From: Otatea glauca | Lineage: Eukaryota > Streptophyta > Magnoliopsida > Poales > Poaceae | Assembly (NCBI GenBank): GCA_036346275.1 | Contig: CM070713.1 | Location: 71,478,382-71,542,381 of the forward strand | DNA: 64,000 nucleotides | Direction of reading: 5' to 3' | Part shown: one piece after another, positions 49,074-59,417 of the stretch | Layout of the letters: the number at the start of each line of letters is the position of its first letter | Position numbering within the stretch: position 1 is the first letter of the stretch | Translations under genes and position numbers: made by a program | Notes under the pieces: model-generated | What the model was told of the DNA's origin: nothing | Seen by the model: only the letters and a program-made list of their open reading frames with translations | The model's database searches: none

Positions 49074-50540
49074 TTTTTTGCTAAGTCTTATAGAGTCGCG
49101 TTTCCTTGGAAGACTTAGCTCATTTGTCGGTCTGTGCCATCATTGCATACCTTGCGTGGGCTGCTTTATGGAAGGGCCGAACAATACTGGATACGTGACG
49201 TGTGGCGAGCACGCCTCGCAGACTTCGCAATGAGACCCACCGCCATTTCACTTGAACTACCCAGTTTAGGCTGACCGAATTGTCTGATGCCCGATGTTAA
49301 TCCAACCGAGGCCTCGCTCGAAATCACTCGGGTTCGGGCACGACTCGGGTTGACAGGCTGACCGAGCTGATTGTTGCTCGAGGCCAATTTAACCGAGGCC
49401 TCGCCGAAATCACGCGGGCTCGGGCACGACTCGGGTTGTCATGTCCTGATAACTTGGCTGTGGGGAATTAGTCGGCTTGTTGCGCAGAGCGACTTATTGC
49501 GACCGAGATCATCCCCGTAGCAATCTTAGAGTCGCGACCTCGGTCCGGAATGTCATCGACACTGGGCGCTCCTTGAGGACGCTCACCGGTCGGTAACGCA
49601 GGAATAGCCGGCTTACTCCGATAGGAATCGTTTTACCGCGGCCTCCGAGCCCGGGAATGCATCGGGCTCGGGATGCTGACATCCCTGAGGCGAACCAGAT
49701 AAATGGCCCCAACCGAGGCCTCGCCCGCGAGACTCAGTTTGGGCACAACTCGGACCGGTCGGCTGGGATAGCTCAGCCGACCGATTTTAGGCCTTGGTCC
49801 GACTCGCGAGCTCGGAATGCATCAAGCTCGGCAAGGCCCCTCGAGGGCGGTTTAGAAATTCGAACCTGACCACTCGGCCCCGGGGGAAAGGTCGGCTTAG
49901 AACGACTGAGTCATCCCCGGTGGTGAATCCCCAACTGCGACCTCCGAGCCCGGGAAATGTCATCAGGCTCGGGGCGCCCTCTGAGAACGTTCAATGGTTG
50001 GCAGCACGGGGGGATGGCCGGCTTACCCCGATAACGATCGCTTTACTGCGGCCCCCGATCCTGGGAATGCCCAGGCTTGGGTTGTTCATCCCCGAGGTGA
50101 ACCTAGAGAACGTGACCCTAGGCGCTGCAAAAAAGAGCACGCATGGACGCCTCGAGGTCAAGCCCTCCGCGTGACCTCATGGTTGCCCTTATGGTCACGC
50201 CGCGGGGTCGCGCCGTTTGAGGCGTCCTAAAAGAAACTTCTTTGGTTAAAAAGGAGGCGGACAGGACCCTGGACCCGAGGCCTTTTAGGATGGCGCAACC
50301 TTCGGTCGAAGGAAACTGCAACTCGAGGCTGTGACGGGACGCCATCCTTTCCACAAATCAAAAAGAGGTTAGTACCGGGAGCGAAGGAAATCTTTATTAC
50401 GGGCGCAAACCTGGGCTGGACCAGGGTATGGCAAAACGAAAAGCCCTGAGCACGCCCCGAATCGGGTTTGCTCAGAGCACAAGAACGAACACATGAGCAA
50501 GGGAGGAGACAACTTAACTTAGAGGCGAGTGAAAGAAAAG
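49074..50540. repeat. GC-rich region between antisense gene and pol, degenerate repeats
   Basis: There is no intact gene. Phrases such as ACCGAGGCCTCGC with CGGGCACGACTCGGGTT recur (about 49305 and 49390, variants near 49710), as do GAGCCCGGGAATG-type phrases (49645, 49945, 50070). This convergent region lies 3' of both the plus-strand antisense gene and the minus-strand pol, so transcripts from the two would overlap here. ORFs on both strands are composition-driven. Confidence 0.5.
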
Positions 50541-50568
50541 CGCTAGGCGTAGAACCTCCGGAGCTGGC

Positions 50569-52245
50569 CTACGTTCCACGAGCTCGCGACTCCCTGCCAT
50601 CGGGGACCGCCAGACGGTAAGCTCCTGCACGGCTTGCTGAGACGATTCTGAAGGGGCCCTCCCACAGCGGGGACAGCTTGTTGGTGTGGGAGCGGTCTTG
50701 GATTCGCCTTAGGACCAGGTCCCCAACGCGGAAGTCCCTGGGTCGGACAGCTCGGGCGGCATGCCTGCGGAGATCTTGTAGGTAACGCGCCGAGCGTAGC
50801 AGCGCGCAACACCTTACTTCTTCTGCCAAGGCGAGGTCGAGGGGTCGCTCCCGCTCGAGGTCGACCCGGTCGACCGAACTCGCCCTGACGGAGTGGAGCG
50901 TGACCTCGGGCGGCAGGACAGCCTCGGCCCCGAAGACGAGCTGGAAAGGGCTTGTTCCTGTTGCCCGGCTGGTCGAGGTGCGAACAGACCAAAGGATTGT
51001 GGGGAGCTCGTCCACCCATGCCTGGCCGCGGCGACTGGGCTCGTCGAAAACTCGCTTCTTGAGCCCTTGGACGAGCTGCCCGTTGGCGCGCTCGGCCGCC
51101 CCGTTGCTCTGGGGGTGGTTTACCGAGGCATAGCAGACTTTGGTTCCCATATCTGCGCAGAACTCTTGGAACACCACCGTGAATCTGCGTCCGTTGTCGG
51201 TAATGATCCGCAAGGGACTCGCACTCGTGACCACAAAGGAACGGAAGAACCTTACCGCGGCCCTGGCGGTGATAGCGGAGACCGGCTCTGCTTCGATCCA
51301 CTTTGAAAAGGTGTCGACGGCCACGAACAGGAATTTCTTCCCCTCGATCGACCTCGGGAAGGGACCGAGGATGTCGAGGCCCCATGTCGAGAATGGCCAG
51401 GTGAGGGGAATGGTCTGAAGAGCGTAGGCCGGTTGCCTGACCTTCCGGGCGTGAAACTGACAGGCCTGGCAAGTACGAACGATGCCCCGGGCGTCTTCGA
51501 GCGTCGTTGGCCAGTAAAAGCCCATCCTGAAGGCCTTCCCGATCATGGTCCTGAAAGAGGAGTGAGCGCCGCACAGGCCGGAGTGAATGTCGTTGAGCAG
51601 GTATTTACCTTCTTCTGGAGTGATGCATTTTGACAGAACGCCCAAAGCCCCCCGACGATAGAGCTGCCCGTCGACGAGCCTGTACGAGCCCGCACGTCGC
51701 CGGAGCCTGCTTCTTTCGGCTGGGGTGGCGGGGAGCTCCCCTTGGTCGAGGAACCTGATGAACGGATCCATCCATGACGGAACTCTTTCGAGGAAGGCCA
51801 CCGGGTCCTCCTGGTCGCTAACGGACGGTGTGGCCAAGGTCTCAAATATGACGTCCGGCAGAAGCTCGTCGCCGGACGATCCGAGCCTGGATAAAAGATC
51901 GGCGGTGGAATTGTCCTTCCTGGGTACGTGCTGGATTCTCAGGTTCCGGAACCATCTTTCCATCTTGCACACCTCGGCAAGGTACTTGGCTATCAGAGGT
52001 TCCGAACACTGGTAAACTTTGTTGTACTAGTTGACGACGAGCTGGGAGTCTCCTTTCACAATTAGGCGGCGGACGCCCAAGGACTTGCAAGCTCGAAGGC
52101 CAGCCAAGAGGGCCTCGTATTCCGCCGCGTTATTGGTGGCGGGGAAGCCGGCGGACCACATACCTCGGTGGTCGCCCGAGGGTGACGAGAAGAATGCCGC
52201 CCCGAAGCGCCAAAGGACCTTGATCCGTCGAAGATCATGGTTCAA
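50569..52245 (-). pseudogene. Tat-lineage pol: extra RNase H-like domain and integrase
   Basis: Upstream part (52245-52027): NNAAEYEALLAGL and GDSQLVVN are the hallmark of the additional (archaeal-type) RNase H of Tat-lineage elements. A TAG at 52027-52029 stands where Gln is expected before YNKVYQC. Integrase (51972-50569, 467 codons open): HVPRKDNSTADLLSRL linker, H-H-C-C zinc region (IHSGLCGAH to CQACQFHARK), and core residues in GLDILGPFP, ITDNGRRF and AERANGQL, so the DDE triad is present. A C-terminal GPFRIV segment follows. Integrase joins cDNA ends to target DNA. The stop and the missing 5' half of pol make it nonfunctional. Confidence 0.88.
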
Positions 52246-53029
52246 GGGTCTTTGGTCCCGACCTCGGGCTCGGGAGCAGGTTCCGCCGTTTGTTCGGCGA
52301 CGGTCGGCGGCGCCCGCGATTTGATGGCGGCGCGAGCCGTGAAGCGAGATCGAACTCGGCCAGTTCCATGGCCCACTTGGCGACGCGACCTCGGCCCGTG
52401 GTTCTTGAGGATCTCCCCGAGCGGGAGGCCGCTCGGGACAACCACCGCGTGCGCTTGGAAGTAGTGCCGAAGCTTCCGCGAAGCCATGAAGAGTGCATAG
52501 AGTAACTTTTGGACCAAGGGATAGCGCTCCTTTGGCCCGTGGAGTACTTCACGACGTAGTAGATTGGGTCTTTGCCGCCTCGCCGCTCGGCTACCAGGAC
52601 CGCGCTGATGGCCTGAGTCGTGGCCGCGAGGTAAAGCAGCAGCACCTCACCCTGCTGCGAAGTCGTCAACAGAGCAGGGCACGAGAGGTATGCTTTGAGC
52701 TCGTCGAAGGATCGCTGGGCTTCGGGGGTCCACTCGAAGCCCTCATGTCTGGGTAGGATCTTGAAGAAAGGCAATCCTCACTCGCCGAGCCGGGAGATGA
52801 AACGGCTAAGGGTGACGATGCGGCCTGTGAGGCTTTGTACCTGTTTTACCGAGGTCAGAGCGGTCATTTGCTCGATTGCTTCGATCTTCTCTGGGTTCGG
52901 GCACACGCCCGACCCCCCGATCATATAGCTGAGCACTTTTTCGGAGGTTGTACCGAAAACGCATTTTTCGGGGTTGAGCTTGATGCCGAACTTGTTCAGA
53001 TTGGCGAAGGTCTCGGCCAGGATCATATC
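52235..53029 (-). pseudogene. Tat-lineage reverse transcriptase and RNase H, 5'-truncated
   Basis: The RT C-terminal half reads NLNKFGIKLNPEKCVFG and LTGRIVTLSRFISRLGE, then TGA at 52778-52780, then LPFFKILPRHEGFEWTPEAQ and the connection/RNase H region to about 52240, where frame changes occur. The catalytic YxDD region and everything upstream (RT fingers, protease, gag) are missing. The reading frame is cut at about 53029, where unrelated leader sequence begins. The truncation coincides with the aberrant inverted end of the element. Confidence 0.85.
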
Positions 53030-53101
53030 CCTCTGCGTTAACGCCTTCTAGCCTTCGTTTGCGACCTCATCCCCCCCCTTTCTTCGACCTCGACCCCATG
53101 G
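53030..53101 (+). repeat. misplaced copy of the antisense-gene leader
   Basis: This segment matches 28098-28160 joined to 45163-45169, that is, the leader and ATG of the antisense gene without the chromovirus. It differs by one C in a C run. It therefore preserves the empty insertion site. It joins truncated RT on its left to an inverted LTR fragment on its right. Confidence 0.9.
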
Positions 53102-53511
53102 CAAGGGCTTTCGGGCATGCGTCCCTTCATCCTCTCAGCTCCCAATCCCCAATGTAACCTGCCCCTTTCGACCATATAAGGAGGGGCAGGGCCCTCTGGA
53201 GAGGGGATTCTTCTTCCTTGGGACGACACCCCACGAACTAGGCTCCGTCACTCTCATATCGGAACCCCTAGCTCTCATTTGTAAAGGCGGTGCAGTGAGC
53301 GGCATCAAAGGCAATCAAGATCTCGACATCCGAATGGAGTAGGACGTTCGCCCGAACTAGTATAGATCTTGTGTCCCCTGTTTGATTGTGCGGGCCCCCC
53401 TGTTCAGTACGCCCGCCGAGGGTACCTCCCGGACGAGCGAAACTCTGGGCCTCGCCCTCCGTACCACCTTTCACCCTCTTTCTTTGCGGTCGACGGTCCC
53501 GATCGTCGACA
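53102..53511 (+). repeat. inverted R-U5 fragment of the Tat LTR at the right end
   Basis: It is the reverse complement of 26629-27041, with a few substitutions and small indels. On the plus strand it runs from CAAGGGCTTTCGGG through the TATATAAG-like box (53173-53180) to GATCGTCGACA at 53511. The upstream U3 portion of about 625 bp is missing. It ends exactly at the target duplication GATTT. Confidence 0.92.
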
Positions 53512-53599
53512 GATTTATTTCAAATTTGCCAACACAAGAGTGATTAAACATGGTACATTGGGGGCAGAGGACATTTCACACATAATCAAAGCCAAATGA

Positions 53600-56359
53600 C
53601 TACATACTTAGTGGATTGGGGCACCTCCTACGATCGTGTCCAGGTTGTTTACGTAATTTGCATTTTCGCAAACCGTCCACCGCATCTTCCGCGTCCATGT
53701 CACCTTGCAATCTGGTGCCCCTTGGCCTCCCGTGTTGTGTGCGTCTAGTCGCGGGATATGGTTTCTAGGTTGGGCCTTCCATAATCTTGTAGTTTGCTTC
53801 AATTGTGAATGAACTCATCTTCGGACGCCATGTGTTCTTCAAAGCATGCGCGGTGTAGTAAGGCGAGATGAACTGTGATGCATCGTTCCCACCCATGTTG
53901 CGACATGCGGCGAGCACATGGGAGCACGAAATGTGTTGAAGCTTCGGCTTGTTGCACGTGCACGTCACTTGCTCGCCCCCTAGCTGACACTGCTGCACGG
54001 TGTCCCCCTCGAGATACCCGGATGCATGTCTGCGCTTGCACATGACCTCAAATTTATTCCTCCCCAGGTCAAAAATCCTTGTGTGGTGGAAGTGTGCCTT
54101 CTTCCTTCTCTCCGCGAGCATCTTCTCCACTCTGGGTGCGTACGTGGTGACGCACGCCTCGGCCGCGTTACCGTGATCTCGGAAGTAATCAGCCGCCCGG
54201 TAGAATGTGAGCTCAATGATTGAACACAACGGAAGAGTACGCACACCCTTCAGGACGTTGTTGAACGCCTCCGTTATGTTCGTTGTCATCACGTTGTACC
54301 TATGATGGTGTATGTCAGCTTGTATGGAAATGAATACAAGGAGGTGAAATGATTTGCGTTAAGTTATGGTTCGTCCATACCTCGCTCCGTTCGTGTCGTG
54401 GAGTAGCGCCCACCGCTCCGCTGGCTTCCCCGCGATCCACTGGCTGAAGGTGGGCCGAGTCCGAGAAACCACGGTCTGGCCTCCCACCATTTGCGAACAG
54501 AGTTGCAGCTCCTGGGATTGGTCGTCCTCCACCATCTTCCGTGTGGTCTCGTGCAGCTGCGTCCATATCGCGTTGAACTTGTGTGCTTGATTCTGCAGGC
54601 ACATAGCTTTGAATCTCTTGACCAGGGCCTTGTTATTGTACCTTGTGTACATGTTCGCACCAAGGTGGCGCATGCACCATCTTCTCTCGACATCGGGCCA
54701 GCTAGTCTCGGAGGACGTGCTGTCGTGCATTACATCCAACGCGTGAAGGAGGCCTTTGTTCTTGTCCGAGACAACGCATACGCGCTCCTGGGTACCGACG
54801 ACCCGGCTCTTGAGTAGAGTCAGGAACCACAACCAGTTGTCATTATTCTCGCTCTCGATGAGAGCGAACGCCACTGGGAGGATTTGGTTATTTGCATCAG
54901 CAGCGAGTGCAGTCAGCAGTGTCCCGTGGAACTTCCCACTCAGGAATGTCCCGTCCACGCATATGAATGGTCTACAATACCTGAAAGCTTCGATGCATTG
55001 ACCGAATGACCAGAATATCTTGATGAGGTACCGGTCCGCCGAGATGACGGACCCGTCTTCTAGTATGACGGGCTCATCGACCACTGCGAACTGAGTGCCC
55101 GGGTTCGTCATGGCGATCTTCTGTAGCAACCTAGGGGCATAGTTGAAAGACTCCTCGAATCCCCCAAAAAGCATCTTCAATGCCTTCTGCTTCGCTCTCC
55201 AAGCCGTATGGTACGTGATGACCATCCCAGTTTTAGTCTGGACCTCCTCCATGATTTTACGGGGAGTCATCCCTATGTCACTTCCAACGATGGACACGAG
55301 GATCTGGGCTACAAACATCGCATCCACAAGTTGGCTCATGTTCCTTATGGACTCCTCTGTGCACGTATGAGGCCTATTTCTACTTATGACAAAGTAGTCT
55401 TCGTGCTTGGGTCTGTGAACCCATACAAAGAAGGGACAATCCGGGTACTTTGTGCACCTAACCTCGTACGAGGAGGGCTCTGATCGGAGACTAGTGTGCT
55501 CCCGTATTGTCATGATGGCATAGTTGCTAAGAAAGTGAATAGCCTCCAGCTTGTTACGGAATCGTTGTCCTGTTTGGACATCGTTGTGGGAGTACCCCCA
55601 CGTGGATATGTTACTGTAATCCGTGAGGGTACAATCCAGCTGACCGATGGCCCTAAAGTACTGTATAGCCGGTGTTGGGTAATCATTGTCCGCCGCTTCT
55701 TCATCCCCGCTTCCGCCGTCTTCATCATCCATGCATTCCCCATCCACCCCCGCTGCCTCAGCTTCTTCTTCGCCTCCCCCGATGCCCCCTCCTCTACAAT
55801 TGCTGGTTCGGGTGGTGCATGTGATACGTCATGTTCTACTGCTCGGGAGGTAAAGGCCACCTCTCCGGGCTCGTGCCGTGGCAATATCTCCACGTATACT
55901 CCTACCTCGAAATTCTCTTCACCCGCTTTGCGGACATACAAAGCCCACGCGCTTTCATTCCGTAACGGGAAGAGCGTGTACACAACCATCGGGCTGTTGG
56001 GGACAAACCATGGACGAACCCCATCGAAACGAACTCTGTGCGTCTCAAGGTTCACACGCAGTAGAGCGATGACATGTGATTTGAGCTGCTAGAGTTCATT
56101 CGGGGTGGCTATTGTGCTATCTACGTGCAGACAGTTATCAATGCTCATGACTCTCCCGTGCAAACCTACGAGCCGTTCTCCGAAATAAATTTTAACAGGC
56201 ATGTCCATCTGTAGCAAATATCGCACTATTAATGTAATAAATACCTTAATAACACAAAAATAATATACACCCATGATGATTTCTAACTAACCTTCTCTAA
56301 GATGAACCGAAGATCAACAAAGCTGGAGCAATGTACCAATAAATCTTTCTGAAGATTAC
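53600..56359 (-). pseudogene. MuDR/MULE transposase pseudogene
   Basis: Possible 5' exon 56292-56359, an 83-bp intron, then ATG 56208 (MDMPVKIYFGERL). TAG at 56089-56091 interrupts NEL*QLKSHV; a one-base shift near 55770 moves to the 462-codon frame ending near 54381. An 81-bp intron (54300-54380) joins HDTNGAR to YNVMTTNITEAFNN. Domains: N-terminal MuDR DNA-binding region (VRCTKYPDCPFFVWVHR), MULE catalytic core (FICVDGTFLSGKFHG, VSDKNKGLLHAL, CMRHLGANMY) and SWIM finger (CTCN to CSHVLAACRNM). TAG at 53765-53767 precedes a C-terminal knuckle (CKLRKQPGHDRRRC) in which the second Cys is Arg. Such enzymes excise and insert Mutator-like elements by a DDE mechanism. Two stops, a frameshift and the lost Cys mark it as dead. 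Confidence 0.9.
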
Positions 56360-56693
56360 CTGCAATATTAGAATTCCGAATGAAATAAATAAAAAAATTT
56401 AAACTTTGTGAAAATTTCAACAAACTATGAACACCAACAAACTAATATCTCGTCTTCGGGCTCTCTGGTTGCCTTGCCTTGCCTTCACGCTCTCTGTTGT
56501 CGTGAACGTTACAATGCCATCGAGAAGGATTGATAGCAAGAGAAAGGAAGGACACAGCTCACAGGAATTCGTTCGGTCGGTGCTTTCGGCGCGCGATGAT
56601 CGCCCGTGAGATTCCCTGCCACCACCATCCAAATTACTTGCATGCAGCCTGTCGCCCAGCCTTTGCCGAAACATGAAATTTCGGGTATAGGGA
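56360..56693. other. upstream region of the MULE transposase
   Basis: No gene is recognised. It contains a GATCGCCCGTGAGATTCC phrase near 56595 that recurs near 58090, and a GAAATTTCGGGTATAGGG phrase near 56680 similar to one near 22788. Confidence 0.4.
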
Positions 56694-57185
56694 CATAACA
56701 GGTCATGCAGCTTTGATGATGGATGACAGGTCGTGCAGTTCTGATGATGGGTGACAGGTCATGTAGCTTTAATGATGTGTAGTGACAGGTCATGTAGCTT
56801 TGATGATGGGTGACTGGTCGTGCAGCTTTAATGATGTGTAGTGACAAGTCGTGCAGCTTTGATGATGGGTGACAGGTCGTGCAGTTCTGATGATGGGTGA
56901 CAGGTCATGCAACTTTGATGATGTGTATTGACAGGTCGTGCAACTTTGATGATGGGTGACTGGTCGTGCAGCTTTAATGATGTGTAGTGACAGGTCGTGC
57001 AGCTTTGATGATGGGTGACAGGTCATGCAGCTTTGATGATGTGTACTGACAGGTCGTGCAGCTTTGATGATGGGTGACTGGTCGTGCAGCTTTGATGATG
57101 TGTAGTGACAGGTCGTGCAGCTTTTCACAGAGGGTGACAGGTCGTGCAGCTTTGCCGATGGGTGACAGGTCACGCAGCTTTGATG
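56694..57185 (-). repeat. 28-33-bp minisatellite, about 16 units
   Basis: Units combine GGTGACAGGTCGTGCAGC with TTTGATGATG and a variable GTGTAGT insertion, giving two alternating lengths. The core is the reverse complement of the array at 26131-26304. The array lies upstream of the minus-strand transposase, so it could be part of its promoter or of a subterminal region. A short copy with the same right flank lies at 60240-60412. Confidence 0.88.
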
Positions 57186-57299
57186 AATCACTGTAAAAAG
57201 CGAGAATACTTTAGGGTTTGGGTTACGTGATTCCATATATCTTACTTTTAAGAGATTAACATATGAATAAATAATAGCTTTTAGGTTGAGCAAGAATAC

Positions 57300-58080
57300 A
57301 ATTTCTTTTAGCTTATCTATTCTTAACTTATGAATTCAAGAGGTTAAAATTATGTATTTTTGTATTTATAAATTCGGATTAGAGATGCAAAAATTAATTA
57401 CATTAGTATAAATGAAATCATTAATCACTTGGTTGGATTGTATGAATGAATAGTGTTTAATTCTTAATTGATTTTGTATGAAAAGCTTATTTGAATATAT
57501 CAAATCTTGTTAGATTTGGTTACTGGTTACATATACAGGGTTTTTAAGAATATATTGGTGATATAAATATTTTAAATTTAGATTTCTTCATTGTCTTCGA
57601 GTTCGTTTATGCATTTTATAACTTACGGAAAGCTTATTACGTAGGGTTGTTCAGCTATTAATATTTATATGAAAAATAAAATGAAATAAGGTTATTTCTT
57701 TAGGATATGGTAATCTATACTTTGGTTAGCATTTCTAAACTAATTTCATGAATTTTAGTGTTTAGCTGAGGTATTATATTCATTGCTGAAAAGGCTTATA
57801 TAGCATTAAAGTCTGTTATACAAAATCGGCCAAATGAGTGTATGAATTACCTTATCACTTAAGGGTTTTATAGTAATAGGATTTTGATGAACAGCAAGTG
57901 GTAAATAAAATATTTTTCAAGAATACAGTAGTACATATCCTAAATATCATTTCTAAGCTATTTTACATAAGTTTTGCATTTAGACGAGTTATTCTACAGG
58001 CTGCCGAAAATGCTTCAATGTTTCTAATATTCAGAGCTTAACGCTTGGTTATTTTGCTAGCGAGTTTTATATGCAAATCA
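57300..58080. repeat. LTR fragment, copy A
   Basis: This AT-rich noncoding stretch is similar to about 9330-9950 of the solo LTR at 7420-13042. Shared phrases include ATTCAAGAGGTTAA, CTTAATTGATTTTG, TTAGCATTTCTAA and ATTCATTGCTGAAA. It is repeated at 59418-60058 in the same orientation. Confidence 0.7.
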
Positions 58081-58445
58081 CAACATTTTGATGGTCGCCC
58101 GTGAGATTCCTCACGCCAAGTGCAGTGGGTGTAGGGGACCAGGCGACGATGGCGGCGGCGGAGCCGGGCGCAGCGGCGGGGGCGGTGGGGGGGCGAGTCC
58201 AAACACGTGGCGGCCCTCGGGAGCTTGGGCACGTCGGGCCGGCTTGAAAATTGGTCGACTGCACGACGCGGGGAGAAAATAGCCAGAGCAGCTTTGTAAA
58301 GACGATTACACAACTGTACAACAGTGCCTCTATCGGCAGCAAGTTCTCACATAGTCACCAATGTAGTGCCTCTATAAGTAGGCCTTCATACCAGCTCCGC
58401 TTGCACATATTCTCATCCTCATCCCATTCCTTGCCTCCAAAGGCC

Positions 58446-58949
58446 ATGTCTCAAACGGCGAACTCAGGAAATAGGAAGGCCCGTGCGCTTGCCACTGCAA
58501 GGCAAGTCGATTGTCCTAATTGCCGTGTGCAAGCTAATGTGTTCTACTCCAGCACTGAGGCAAATAACGACCGAGTGTTTTACATATGCCCTTTTTTCTC
58601 CGTAAGTGAAAAGTTCGTTTGCTCCCTTTTTCTTGTTGAGCTTGTGTAGTTCTTTGGAGAGATCTCATTTCTTTGCACAGCCTAAAAGCATGTTAACCTC
58701 ATCACGTAGGCTGGAGGGTGCTAATATTTCCAGTGGGCGGACACCATGGACACCTCGGTGGGACGTGCAACAACCACAATACTATAGAGGATGCATCCTA
58801 CTATGGAGGAGAGGATGGATCCTATGCTCGAGCAGAGGCTGAACATGCTGATGTTCAAGATGGACCGCATTTTAGATAATGTCAAATGGTTGGAGAAGAT
58901 TGTGTGTGCGGCTATCCTTGTTGTACTGGTAGCTATTCTTGCGAAGTAG
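58446..58949 (+). pseudogene. GRF-type zinc-finger gene, probable two-exon fragment
   Basis: Exon 1 (58446-58601) encodes 52 residues: MSQTANSGNRKARALATARQ, then DCPNC and RVFYICPFF, the Cys-Cys and (R)xFYxCP pattern of a GRF zinc finger. A donor GTAAGT follows at 58602, and an acceptor TTTGCACAG ends at 58680. Downstream, ATG 58791 to TAG 58947-58949 encodes a short coiled-coil-like segment (PMLEQRLNMLMFKMDRILDN) and a hydrophobic tail (IVCAAILVVLVAILAK), the usual C-terminus of these plant proteins. The frame after the acceptor runs to a stop in a different phase, so the two parts do not join cleanly. The final C-x(G)FFxW part of the finger is missing. Possibly transposon-carried; function unknown. 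Confidence 0.55.
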
Positions 58950-59109
58950 TTTGTTTCCTACAGAGGATACATAGTTGGTTATGGATGTCTTTTGAAGAGG
59001 TTTCCAGATATCATCTTTTGCTTCGTTAACTGATGTATAAGTCGATTAGCTACCATCGCTTTTAGCTTTTTCAGCCAGATTTCACTACTCATGGTATCTT
59101 TTTCATGGT

Positions 59110-59400
59110 CATATAAGCCTTTCCGGCATCCCGTAAAATACCGTGTCCAAAGGGGAAATAGTCATAGAATAGCTCAAAAACATTCTCTGATATCTGTACT
59201 AACGTAATCTGTAAAATTATTTTATTTCTTACCTGCTTTGCATATAAATATTGTCACAACAAATACCCTTAATGACCACGAACTGGGCATATTTCATAAC
59301 ACGTAAGCCTTTCCGGCGGCTCGTAAAACAACTCGTCTAAACACAAATTTTGGGGGAATTCGTCCAGAAACATACTTCACTGCATGGACAACCAAATTAT
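59110..59400 (+). repeat. ~186-bp direct repeat with GCCTTTCCGGC motif
   Basis: AAGCCTTTCCGGCRKCYCGTAAAA occurs near 59121 and 59307, with diverged sequence between. It is related to the 193-bp tandem copies at 24050-24436 and in the same plus-strand orientation. Function unknown. Confidence 0.5.
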
Positions 59401-59417
59401 AGGAAAATATCAAAATT

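Larger units (their letters stand above)
26629..53511 (-). mobile_element. composite Tat-lineage Ty3/gypsy retrotransposon with inverted LTR ends
   Basis: The outer ends read TGTCGACGATCGGG at 26629 and its reverse complement ending at 53511. Flanks are GATTT at 26624-26628 and GATTT at 53512-53516. Left end: a full minus-oriented 3' LTR with a polypurine tract beside it. Interior: an antisense gene on the plus strand and pol on the minus strand. Right end: about 410 bp of the same LTR in inverted orientation, so both termini are the U5 end. Gag, protease, the N-terminal part of RT, the primer-binding site and a normal 5' LTR are absent. Subtracting the nested chromovirus and solo LTR with their target duplications leaves about 9.0 kb. 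Pol with an extra RNase H-like domain and an antisense gene downstream of pol is typical of Tat-lineage grass elements. Confidence 0.8.

Noticed and set aside
50543..51574. 343-codon minus-strand frame overlapping integrase
   Set aside because: Out of frame with the integrase motifs; Arg/Pro/Gly-rich shadow of the real frame.
26629..53511. Interpretation as a DNA transposon with 410-bp terminal inverted repeats
   Set aside because: Termini are TG...CA with a 5-bp duplication, the left end is a complete LTR with adjoining polypurine tract, and the interior is Tat pol; no DNA-transposon transposase belongs to it.
56694..57185. CRISPR-like repeat-spacer array
   Set aside because: Units are contiguous minisatellite copies without unique spacers, in a plant genome.
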